Source: Occultella gossypii
Lineage (GTDB): Bacteria > Actinomycetota > Actinomycetes > Actinomycetales > Beutenbergiaceae
Length of the DNA stretch: 64,000 nucleotides
Reading direction: 5' to 3'
NCBI RefSeq assembly: GCF_019947135.1
Contig: NZ_JAGSHT010000021.1
Coordinates: 62,001-126,000 of the forward strand
Shown: positions 25,657 to 33,102 of the stretch, in pieces
Numbering within the stretch: position 1 is the first letter of the stretch
Layout of the letters: each line of letters begins with the position of its first letter
Program-made: the position numbers and the translations under genes
The notes under the pieces: model-generated
Seen by the model: the letters and a program-made list of their open reading frames with translations, nothing else
Told to the model about the DNA's origin: nothing
Database searches by the model: none

Positions 25657-26138
25657 GGGAGCCGTTCGCGCACGTGCGCCACAACGCCGGGGGTCGCCGC
25701 GAGGATCTCGGCGTAGCTGATCTCGAAGTCGCGCCGGTCGCCGTAGTAGGGGTCGGCCACCTCGTCGTCCTCGCGGTCCGGGTCGAAACTGCGCAACAGG
25801 CGGACCTTCTCCTGCGCGCCCGGATCCGGAGCGAGCCGGAGCAGGGTGTCGACGTGGCTCTGGTCCAGGGCCAGGATCAGGTCCGCGTCGGTGAAGTCCC
25901 CGGCAGCGAACCTGCGCGCCCGGTGGTCGGTGAGGCGGTGCCCCTTCTCGGACAGCACCGCCAGCGCCCGGTGGTCCGCATCCTCGCCGAGGTGCCAGTC
26001 CCCGGTGCCGGCGGAGAACACCCGGACCCGGTCGGTGAGCCCGGCGTCGGCGATGGCGTCCCGGATCACCACCTCGCCGATCGGGGAGCGGCAGATGTTC
26101 CCGGTGCACACGACAGCGATCGTGAAGAGGTCGGCCAT
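25653..26138 (-). CDS. Low molecular weight protein-tyrosine-phosphatase
   Basis: 161-aa phosphatase with the P-loop VCTGNICRSP (CX5R) at the N-terminus and the general-acid motif DPYYG. The start MADLFTIAVV at 26138 puts the P-loop at the usual distance; an alternative ATG three codons upstream exists, and neither has a clear ribosome site. Coupled to the fructosamine-kinase-like gene. Confidence 0.92.
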   Translation of the reverse strand: MADLFTIAVVCTGNICRSPIGEVVIRDAIADAGLTDRVRVFSAGTGDWHLGEDADHRALAVLSEKGHRLTDHRARRFAAGDFTDADLILALDQSHVDTLLRLAPDPGAQEKVRLLRSFDPDREDDEVADPYYGDRRDFEISYAEILAATPGVVAHVRERLP

Positions 26139-26169
26139 GCCAGCCATTGTGGACGCGGCGCCGCCGGGC

Positions 26170-26665
26170 CGCACCCAGGGCACCGGGAAGGGTGCTGTAG
26201 GTGCAGTCCGCGACGGCGAGGGGCTGGTTGCTTCCGGCCAGGGCATAGCGCACCACGCCGTCGTTGCGTCCGGCGCACAGGAGGATGCCCATGGTCGGGG
26301 CGTGCTGATCCTGGTTCCGAACGTTGGCGTCGACCCCGCTGACGTAGAACCCGAGTTGGCCGGCGTGCTCGTGGGCGGAGGCGCCGACCTTGAGCTCGAG
26401 CACGACGAACCGGTTCTGGATCCAGTTGACGAAGAGCAGGTCGATGTGGAAGTCGTCGCCCGAAAAGTCGGGCGATGACGCGCGTGCCCCAGCCCTCGGC
26501 GCCCTGCCGCTCAAGAAGTGGTCGTGCCGATCCGCCAGCAGAGGGCGAGCAACGCGGTGTTGACGACGCTGGGCACGCCAGCGGGCCTCAGCGACTGTGC
26601 GCTTGAGATCGGCTAGCGATCGCGGGTAGTCGTCGGGAAGGTTCTGGTACTCGGTGATCGTGTGG
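26170..26665 (-). pseudogene. Remnant of a DUF1016/YhcG PDDEXK nuclease gene
   Basis: The start region encodes ITEYQNLPDDYPRSLADLKR, the conserved DUF1016 N-terminus, but its initiator is ATC instead of ATG. After ARWRAQR the match shifts frame (VNTALLALCWRIGTTT then a stop). About 150-200 residues are missing, and the C-terminal nuclease half resumes as DDFHIDLLFVNWIQNRFVVL, ELKVG, HAGQLGFYVSGVDANVR, HAPTMGILLCAGRNDGVVRYAL and ends without a proper terminus near TYSTLP. Start loss, frameshift and internal deletion make this non-functional. Bases 26666-26846 beyond it hold nothing recognisable. Confidence 0.8.
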
Positions 26666-26846
26666 CTCCGATCTCCGCGGCGATGGGGTATCCGACGACA
26701 AGTCACCCCTCCAGCGTCTCTGGACTCGGTCCGACAGGCGGGGGCTGACTCGCGGAGATTCGCGCGGACGTCTGAGCCATGAGACTGGGCGACGGTGCAA
26801 TGCGACCCGAGGTTGGTGACTGCCCGGCGTGAAGTGGAAATGGCGG

Positions 26847-28187
26847 TCAGGGGACCTGCCACATGGTGAGTGATCCATCGTCGGTGATGATCGCGAGTCG
26901 TCGGCCCTCGGCGCTGGTTGCCATGGGTGTGCCTGGGAGGTCGGCGGTCCAGCGGGTCTCGCCGGACTCGATCTCAAGGCCCGCGAGGCTGGATGTGCCG
27001 TCGTCGCTGGTGGTGGTGAGTAGGACGCCATCACCGGCGTAGCAAAGGGACCATTGGCTGGTTACGGGGTTGGACTACAGTTGATCTCCAGTGGTGGCGT
27101 CCAGACCGTAGAGGTTGGCTTCTGTGCGCACGATGATGGTGCCCCGCTGACGCGCGACGGTGTGGGCGGGGGAATCAGCGATGGCGGCAGTCCAGAGGGT
27201 GTCGCCCGTCGACGCCGAGACTGCGGTGGGCTGGTCGGGCAGTCGCGAGATGTAGAGGTCCGCGCGAGGGTCGTCGTCCACGCATATCGGCGAGGCGTCT
27301 CGCGGCCGCGTGATCACGTCGTTGCCGTGGAGCGGGTAGAAGCGCAGTTGGCCGCCGTTGGGCTCCGCCACGACCACGACGTCGTCCGAGACTTTGTACG
27401 CGGTGGTGTTCTCCAGGAGCACCTCACCGGTGTCAGCGTCGAGGACGGCTCCGCGTGTGCTGCTGATGACCAACTGACCTGCCGAGGGCTCGATGGAGCG
27501 GCGATAGTAGGAGGTCTCTCCGGCTATCGGGCCAACGACGCGACGCCATTGTTCGTTCGCTGTGGTCCAGCCGCGGTAGCGGATCACACGCTCGCCATCG
27601 GGGTCAGCGCGAAGCACGATGAGATCGCCATCGTGCTCGGCGGCTGCCAGCGCCTGCGGTGCGGCGGTGCGTCGGACGTCGCCGGTGGTGAGGTCGATCG
27701 ACAGAATCGAGGCATCCGCGCCGGACCCCGTGACGCATACCAGGGAGGTCTGTGGGCGAGCGCAGGTCAGTGTCTCCTCGCTGAGCGTCCACAGCAGGGC
27801 GCCGTCGTGGGCGTCGAAGGCAAGGATCGTGGACGCGACGGGCCGAAGGTCTGGATCGAAAGCTCGGACAGGCACGAGCACGACGTCGGCGAGGAGGTGG
27901 ACCTCGAAGGCCTGCTCGTCGGCCACTAGGTCGACATTGGACGACCAGGCCTCGACCACTGGCTCTTCGAGCCCGGTCAGCCGCCCCCACACGGGCGGCG
28001 GACCCAGCGTGGCATTCGGGGGCACCGCCAGCACGCCGCCCAGCACCAGGGCGACCGCGGCCAGGGTCCACCCGAGCCAGCCCGGACGACGAGGGGCTCC
28101 ACCGGGCTCGTGGCCGGGCCCGGGCTGGATGTGATCGTCGAACGCACCTACGCCCGCACCGACTTCGAACTCCTCGTGATCGCCCAT
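26847..28187 (-). pseudogene. PQQ-like beta-propeller membrane protein interrupted by one amber codon
   Basis: One continuous frame of 446 codons apart from TAG at 27075-27077. Visible: an N-terminal disordered part, one membrane helix (WLGWTLAAVALVLGGVLAVP), then a propeller with PQQ-type blade ends (ILAFDAHDGALLWTL, AVSASTGDTLWTAAI, LYGLDATTGDQL). Past the TAG the same frame continues as SNPVTSQWSLCYAGDGVLL and LAGLEIESGETRWTADLPGTP, the expected last blades, ending MWQVP. Without readthrough, 370 residues are made and about 75 lost. The start at 28187 has AGGG nine bases upstream. A recent nonsense mutation, sequencing error or readthrough are all possible. Confidence 0.82.
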
Positions 28188-28216
28188 TCCGGCCATCCCT
28201 GCATTATGGTCCGGGG

Positions 28217-28435
28217 ATGAGTTTCGACTTCGTCTGGCTTCCGGCTGTGATCGTGCCATGGCTGATCGGAGCGGCGCTGGCATACGGGGTCATTCGGCTC
28301 GGGGTCAAGCACGGCATCCTTGACGCAGACCGCCAGCGCACGCGCGATGCCTCGAATGGCCGGCACTTCGGGCCGCAGGGGAGACATCCCGCTGGCCTGA
28401 CCGGTGACTCCACCTCCGAGAAGCAGCCCGAATAG
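28217..28435 (+). CDS. Small single-pass membrane protein, hypothetical
   Basis: 72-aa protein with one N-terminal helix (VWLPAVIVPWLIGAALAYGVIRLGV) and a polar tail rich in R, H and G. Divergent from the PQQ-propeller gene with 29 bp between starts. Not recognised. Confidence 0.5.
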   Translation: MSFDFVWLPAVIVPWLIGAALAYGVIRLGVKHGILDADRQRTRDASNGRHFGPQGRHPAGLTGDSTSEKQPE

Positions 28436-28629
28436 GTGAGGCAGGCGAGGGCCGACCGGGTCCACTCACTGGAGTCTCACCGATGGGGCCGAGTTGCCGG
28501 CGCCGGGTGTTTGCGTGGTCGCCATGCCTGAACTGATCACACACCGGATGCGGGTGCGGGGTTCCTCCATGCGTCGGCCTGGTCAGGGCGCATACAGCGG
28601 CTCCGCCGACTCGTAGTCCCACAGCTACC

Positions 28630-29067
28630 ATGGCCACCCCTCGCGACTCCACCGAGTTCGACGTCGCCGAGCCTGAGCCGGCCCAGCCACGGGCGACGGT
28701 CGAGCGGGGAGGGGCACACCCAGCCGCGGGCTGGGTACTCACCGCGATCCTGCTCGCGATCGCCGGCATCATCGCTGTCCCCAACGCGGTCCCTCTGACC
28801 ATGCACCGCGTCGCCGACCCCTCCTACGTGGCCTGGTCCTGGAACGGGACCGATCCACTCTCCGACGACGAAACAGATCACCTCTATCGGACGTTGGTTC
28901 AGAACCAGCCCCAGCACCGCGAGCCGTGGCGGTGCACGCGCCTCGCGGAATCGGAGAGCCAGTTCTTCGACCGTCCCGGCGACACCATCATCTGCACGGC
29001 CGGCGACCAGGTCATTACCACAGTCGTCGCGATCCCCGCCACGAGCAGGAAGGCTGAAGACTCCTGA
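28630..29067 (+). CDS. Hypothetical membrane protein resembling the N-terminus of the neighbouring propeller gene
   Basis: 145-aa protein: acidic N-terminus, one helix (GWVLTAILLAIAGIIAVPNAVPL) and an extracytoplasmic part with two cysteines (RCTR, IICTAG). The GW-helix-AVPN-x-W-S-W/N layout parallels GWTLAAVALVLGGVLAVPPN...AWSSN in the amber-interrupted gene, suggesting a shared origin for the N-terminal modules. No known family. Confidence 0.55.
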   Translation: MATPRDSTEFDVAEPEPAQPRATVERGGAHPAAGWVLTAILLAIAGIIAVPNAVPLTMHRVADPSYVAWSWNGTDPLSDDETDHLYRTLVQNQPQHREPWRCTRLAESESQFFDRPGDTIICTAGDQVITTVVAIPATSRKAEDS

Positions 29068-29228
29068 TCCAATGGCGCCGCCCTGGTTAGCGCCAGCGGC
29101 CGCGCGGAACTTGGGCTGCAGGCGCAACCGTGGATAGCGGTCCACAGGCGAGGAGGCAGTGCAGGCGGGTCCACCGGCGCGGGCGCACCCGCGGCAGGCG
29201 GTAGGGAGCGCTGCCTAGCGTCGGTGTC

Positions 29229-29528
29229 ATGAGAGCACCCTCGCCCATGATCACCTCGCCGGGCCTGTCCAGCGGCGCCGCGTCAGCACTCCTGGCGTCA
29301 GCCGCCGAGCAGGTCCGCCTCGGCAGAGCCGCCTACGCCACCGTGCTGCCCGAGCACTGGGACTCGCCTGCCGCGAGCGCCTACCGACGCCGGATCGGCA
29401 CGCTCACTTCCGCCGCCGATCGTCTCGCCCAGACGCTCGACGCCGCCGCGGCGGCGGCCCGCGTCCACGAGAACCAGAGCGCCGCCGTCCGCGCCGCGTT
29501 GGCCGGGCCGACGATGACCCCGCGATGA
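29229..29528 (+). CDS. WXG100-like small protein
   Basis: 99-aa helical protein of WXG100 size. A helix-turn-helix hairpin is suggested by ALLASAAEQVRLGRAAYATV, then HWDSPAASAYRRRI (W at the turn) and LTSAADRLAQTLDAAAAAARVHENQ. The typical WxG reads WDS. Its stop overlaps the start of the lipase-like gene (ATGA), so the two are made together. Possible type VII-type partner or chaperone; no ESX machinery is in this window. Confidence 0.6.
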   Translation: MRAPSPMITSPGLSSGAASALLASAAEQVRLGRAAYATVLPEHWDSPAASAYRRRIGTLTSAADRLAQTLDAAAAAARVHENQSAAVRAALAGPTMTPR

Positions 29529-31090
29529 CCGTCGGCAACGGTGGGGGAATGGTGCCCGACTGCGCACCGTCCAGCGCTGCGGGGAACGCCGCTGCCGCAC
29601 AACTCGTCGTCTACGGCACGCCGCTGGCCGCGGACCCGGCCGAACTGCGGGACCTGGCGGCCGCCGTCGACGGCGGTTCTGAGCAGGTCGGCCGCGGCCG
29701 CGGCCTGCTCCAGCGCGCCCTCGCGATCCTGCAGGAGACCGCCACCCTCGACGCCGGCTCGGCAGGGCCGGCGATCGCCCGGTGCTGGGAGGCGCTGCTC
29801 TCCATCGGCGGGGTCAGCGAGGAGGCGGACGGGATCGCAGCGGCACTGCGGACGGCGGCCGCGGACTATGAGCGGGCCGAGGCGCAGGCGCAGTCGGGGT
29901 TCACCCGGGGCCTCACCGTGACACAACCGTCGGCGCTGGCCCTGCCATGGGACCCGATCGGCATGATGCGTCCGTTGACCATGCTGGGCGCTGCGTTCGC
30001 CGGGGCTTTCGCTCGGGGGCAGTGGACTCCGACCGACGCGCAGTTCGGCGCCTACCTGGAGTCCTGGGCGGGAACCGTTACGAGTTCGCTCGGCGTGTAC
30101 ACGATGGGCGAGGACCGTCCCGGCTCATCGATTCAAACCCTGGCCGGGTTGCTCGCCCCGTTGGCGACCGTCGGGATGGGCATCGGGCACGCGGTGCGGG
30201 TGCGTCAGATCGATCCGCCCGGAATCGTGCCGACCGGGGCGCCGGCAACGGCCGCGGGCCCGGCACTGAACGGGGTAACCGGAGTGGTCGGCAGCCTGTA
30301 CGGGCTGTATCCGCGTTACGGCGGCCCGGAGGGTGGGATCCGGGTCGACCGGGTGGTCGGACCGGACGGCGCGGTGTCCTGGCAGGTCATCGTGCCCGGC
30401 ACCCAGACCGAGCTGGTCCCTGAACTGGCCCTACCGCAGCTGGCCGGCGGGCCGCCGCCGGCCGACCCGGGTTGGGCAGTGCCGATGCCGTATCCGGGGA
30501 CCGTGCTGCGGCAGCCGGCGAACGCGATCAACAACGAGAACCCGTTCGACTGGGGCACGAACATCCAAGCCTTCGCCGGGATGGACACCGCAGTGGAGGA
30601 CGGCGTGATCCAGGCCATGGAGCAGGCGGGCATCCCACCGGACGAGCCGGTGTTGCTCGTCGGGCACTCCCAGGGGGCGATGACGACGATGCGGCTCGCG
30701 GAGGCCCCGGCGTTCACCGAGCGGTTCGAGGTCCGGTCCGTGATCACCGTCGGCGGGCCGGTGGGCCACATCCAGACCCCCGACGGCGTGGCGGTGCTCA
30801 ACATCGAGCACGTCGACGACCTCACGTCAGGGCTGGAGAACACCGCCAACCCGGTCGAACCCGGCCGCACCACGGTGATCCGGGACCTGGCTGTCTCGCC
30901 CGACCCGATGGATCAAGGGGTGACGTCGGTCGCTCAGGCCCATGACATCCCGGCCTACGTGCGCACCGCACAGATGATCGATGCCTCGACCGACCCGGCC
31001 GTGCGCGCCTGGTTCGCGGCCTCGCAGGATGTCCTCGGCGGCGCCGGGGACGCGGCGTCCTCGCGCTACTACCAGTTCGAGCGGGAGTGA
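29525..31090 (+). CDS. Alpha/beta-hydrolase with N-terminal helical domain (putative secreted lipase/esterase effector)
   Basis: 521-aa protein. Residues about 30-135 are alanine-rich helices (ELRDLAAAVDGGSEQVGRGRGLLQRAL ...) like WXG/LXG-type secretion domains. A middle region contains a hydrophobic segment (LTMLGAAFAGAFARG). The C-terminal half has a lipase-type nucleophile elbow, VLLVGHSQGAM, with downstream D and H candidates (NIEHVDD, AQAHDIP). No Sec signal is present. Coupled to the WXG100-like gene. I infer export as a pair; substrate unknown. Confidence 0.72.
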   Translation: MTVGNGGGMVPDCAPSSAAGNAAAAQLVVYGTPLAADPAELRDLAAAVDGGSEQVGRGRGLLQRALAILQETATLDAGSAGPAIARCWEALLSIGGVSEEADGIAAALRTAAADYERAEAQAQSGFTRGLTVTQPSALALPWDPIGMMRPLTMLGAAFAGAFARGQWTPTDAQFGAYLESWAGTVTSSLGVYTMGEDRPGSSIQTLAGLLAPLATVGMGIGHAVRVRQIDPPGIVPTGAPATAAGPALNGVTGVVGSLYGLYPRYGGPEGGIRVDRVVGPDGAVSWQVIVPGTQTELVPELALPQLAGGPPPADPGWAVPMPYPGTVLRQPANAINNENPFDWGTNIQAFAGMDTAVEDGVIQAMEQAGIPPDEPVLLVGHSQGAMTTMRLAEAPAFTERFEVRSVITVGGPVGHIQTPDGVAVLNIEHVDDLTSGLENTANPVEPGRTTVIRDLAVSPDPMDQGVTSVAQAHDIPAYVRTAQMIDASTDPAVRAWFAASQDVLGGAGDAASSRYYQFERE

Positions 31091-31094
31091 GGAG

Positions 31095-31487
31095 TCAGCG
31101 GGTCTGCTTCTTCCTTCCATCGGGCAGGATCAAGGTGAGGATCACCGCGATGATCGAGATCACCAGGGCCGCGAGCACCGCTGACCAGAACCCGTCCACC
31201 GTCAGGCCATAGGTCGTGAACGAGGTGAGCCAGCTCGTCAGCATCAGCATCAGGGCGTTGACGACGAGGTGGAACAGCCCGAGGGTCAGGATGTAGAACG
31301 GGATCGAGAGCACCTGGACGATCGGTTTGACGATCGCGTTGACGAGCGTGAAGACCAACGCGACCACCGCCACCACGATCAGGGTGCCGAGCGGGGTGCC
31401 GTCCGTGGCCAGTTCCAGACCGGACAGCCACAGCGACGTCAGCCAGATGGCGATCCCGTTGATGATCACTTTGATGACGAAACTCAT
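31095..31487 (-). CDS. Phage holin 4 superfamily-type membrane protein (PF04020)
   Basis: 130-aa four-helix membrane protein: KVIINGIAIWLTSLWLSG, VVALVFTLVNAIVKPIVQVLSIPFYILTLGLFHLVVNALML. The NAIVKP...LPFYILTLGLF core is the family hallmark. Despite the family name this is a housekeeping-type protein in actinobacteria, and there is no prophage here. The start at 31487 has GGGAGGA eight bases upstream. Confidence 0.88.
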   Translation of the reverse strand: MSFVIKVIINGIAIWLTSLWLSGLELATDGTPLGTLIVVAVVALVFTLVNAIVKPIVQVLSIPFYILTLGLFHLVVNALMLMLTSWLTSFTTYGLTVDGFWSAVLAALVISIIAVILTLILPDGRKKQTR

Positions 31488-31597
31488 GCGTCCGATCCTC
31501 CCATGTGCGGTCCGGAGATGGCAGGGGGCCGCGGTCTCTGGCGAGCCGCTGGTGACGGACGCGTGCATCGACCGGTGCGCACGGGCATGCTGGGCGG

Positions 31598-32752
31598 ATG
31601 GCATCGCGCATCCCCGGACCACCGGCCTTCGACGCACCCCCACCACCCCCGGAGACACCGCCGGTGCGGCTGCGCAAGGAACTGCTGGACCTGCCCGCGC
31701 ACGTGCCCGGCGCGGTCGGGGCCACGGCCGCCGTGTTCAAACTCTCCGCAAACGAACTGCCGTTCCCGCCGCTGCCCGCGGTGATCGCGGCCATCCACGA
31801 CGCGGCCGAGGACGTGAACCGCTACCCGCAGGTCTACGGCGCCCGGCTGCTGCGCGCCCTCGCCACGCACCACGGGGTCGTCGAGGACCAGGTGCTGATC
31901 GGCAATGGTGCGGTCGCGCTCGCCGAACTGCTGATCCGCTCCATGTGCTCGCCCGGCGATGAGGTGGTGCATCCGTGGCGGTGCTTCGAGGCCTATCCCG
32001 CCGTGGCCCGGGCGAACGGGGCCGTCAGCGTGCCGGTGCCCCTGCGCGCCGACGGCAGCCATGACCTGGCCGCGATGGCCGTCGCGGTCACCGAGCGCAC
32101 CCGGGTGATCGTCGTGGCCGCCCCGGCGGACCCGACCGGTGCCTCGATCACCCACACCGACCTGTTGGCGTTCCTCGAGGTGGTGCCGGTCGACGTGATG
32201 GTGATCCTGGACGAGTCCTACGTCCAGTTCGACCGCACGGCCGACCGGATCGACTCCCGTGCCCTGATGCCCATCCACAAGAACGTGGTGGTCCTGCGCA
32301 CCTTCTCGAACGCCTACGGCCTGGCCGGGCTGCGCATCGGATACGCCCTGGCCCGACGGCGCTTGGTGCGGGTGCTGCGCCGGGTCTCCACCCCGTTCGG
32401 CGTCAGCGAGCTCGGTCAGGTCGCGGCCATGGCCGCCCTGAACCAGACGGCGCTCGTGGAGTCCCGGGTGGCGGAGATCGTCGCCGAACGGGACCGCGTC
32501 GTGGCGGCCCTTCGCGACCAGGGGTGGGACGTCGGCGAGCCACAGGGGAACTTCTACTGGCTGCCGCTGGGCGAGCGCAGTTCCTTGTTCGCCCGGGACA
32601 CCGTGCAGTCCGGCGTGACCGTCCGCCCGTTCCCGGGCGAGGGCGTGCGGATCTCGATCGGGGAGCCCGAGGCCAACGACATCGCGCTCGGCGTCGCGGC
32701 ACGGTGGGTGCGCAGGGTGATGTCGCCCGGGGAGCCGGGTGGCTTCGCCTGA
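31598..32752 (+). CDS. HisC-like class I/II aminotransferase homologue lacking the PLP lysine
   Basis: 384-aa fold-type I protein similar to histidinol-phosphate/aromatic aminotransferases (FKLSANELPFPP, GNGAVALAELL, VILDESYVQFD, TFSNAYGLAGLRIGYA). At the place of the Schiff-base lysine (TFSKAYGLAGLR in HisC/Pat) the codon at 32309-32311 is AAC, giving Asn238. The NNPTG motif reads ADPTG, so the PLP-ring-contact Asn is Asp178. The frame is otherwise intact and full length. Transaminase activity is therefore doubtful; it may be a pseudoenzyme or use another chemistry. Divergent from the holin-family gene. Confidence 0.85.
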   Translation: MASRIPGPPAFDAPPPPPETPPVRLRKELLDLPAHVPGAVGATAAVFKLSANELPFPPLPAVIAAIHDAAEDVNRYPQVYGARLLRALATHHGVVEDQVLIGNGAVALAELLIRSMCSPGDEVVHPWRCFEAYPAVARANGAVSVPVPLRADGSHDLAAMAVAVTERTRVIVVAAPADPTGASITHTDLLAFLEVVPVDVMVILDESYVQFDRTADRIDSRALMPIHKNVVVLRTFSNAYGLAGLRIGYALARRRLVRVLRRVSTPFGVSELGQVAAMAALNQTALVESRVAEIVAERDRVVAALRDQGWDVGEPQGNFYWLPLGERSSLFARDTVQSGVTVRPFPGEGVRISIGEPEANDIALGVAARWVRRVMSPGEPGGFA

Positions 32753-32789
32753 GCGCCGCAGCGTCCCGGGCGCCACGCAGGCTTGGCCG

Positions 32790-32822
32790 ATCCGACGCCG
32801 ATCCGACGCCGGTCCGATGCCG
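32790..32822. repeat. Three 11-bp tandem repeats
   Basis: ATCCGACGCCG twice (32790-32800, 32801-32811), then GTCCGATGCCG (32812-32822). Short, intergenic. Confidence 0.7.
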
Positions 32823-33020
32823 ATCGTCGTTCGGCGGGCCGAGCCGTTCCGATGGCGCTGCCCGGGCACAGACTTCGCGCGTGTTGGTGGCGGCGCGCGG
32901 TCCGAAGTGCGACATTGGTGCTATGCCCTGACCGGGCACCTCAGGTAGCTCTTCACCGACGCAGAGTTGGAGGTTCTCTACAAAATCGACCCCGCGACGT
33001 GGTGGATCGGCCGAACTCGG

Positions 33021-33055
33021 AACTTACGGTCCCGTAGCCTACGCTGGCGTAGGTT
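33021..33055. promoter_or_regulatory. Two overlapping TetR-type operators before the E1/E2 operon
   Basis: AACTTACG-GTCC-CGTAGCCT (33021-33040) and AGCCTACG-CTGG-CGTAGGTT (33036-33055), centres 15 bp apart. Both follow a pattern AxCYTACG-N4-CGTAGSYT; the core of the second, CCTACGC-TG-GCGTAGG, is perfect. They lie 48 bp before the E1-alpha start. Confidence 0.7.
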
Positions 33056-33102
33056 GCACGTTGCGAACCGTTGATCCACATTCCACACGAATGGAGTTCG
33101 GT

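Larger units (their letters stand above)
32753..33102. other. 350-bp intergenic region upstream of the 2-oxoacid dehydrogenase operon
   Basis: No gene. It contains a short 11-bp tandem repeat (32790-32822) and, at its right end, two overlapping palindromes (33021-33055). The stretch 32950-33010 has a short open frame (LFTDAELEVLYKIDPATWW) with no start or ribosome site; I regard it as chance or an unrecognised remnant. Confidence 0.5.

Noticed and set aside
31095-31487. Prophage holin
   Set aside because: The family name is historical; there are no other phage genes, and the protein is a common chromosomal membrane protein in actinobacteria.
32950-33050. Short open frame reading LFTDAELEVLYKIDPATWW
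   Set aside because: Preceded by an in-frame stop, has no start or ribosome site and overlaps the operator region; no family recognised.
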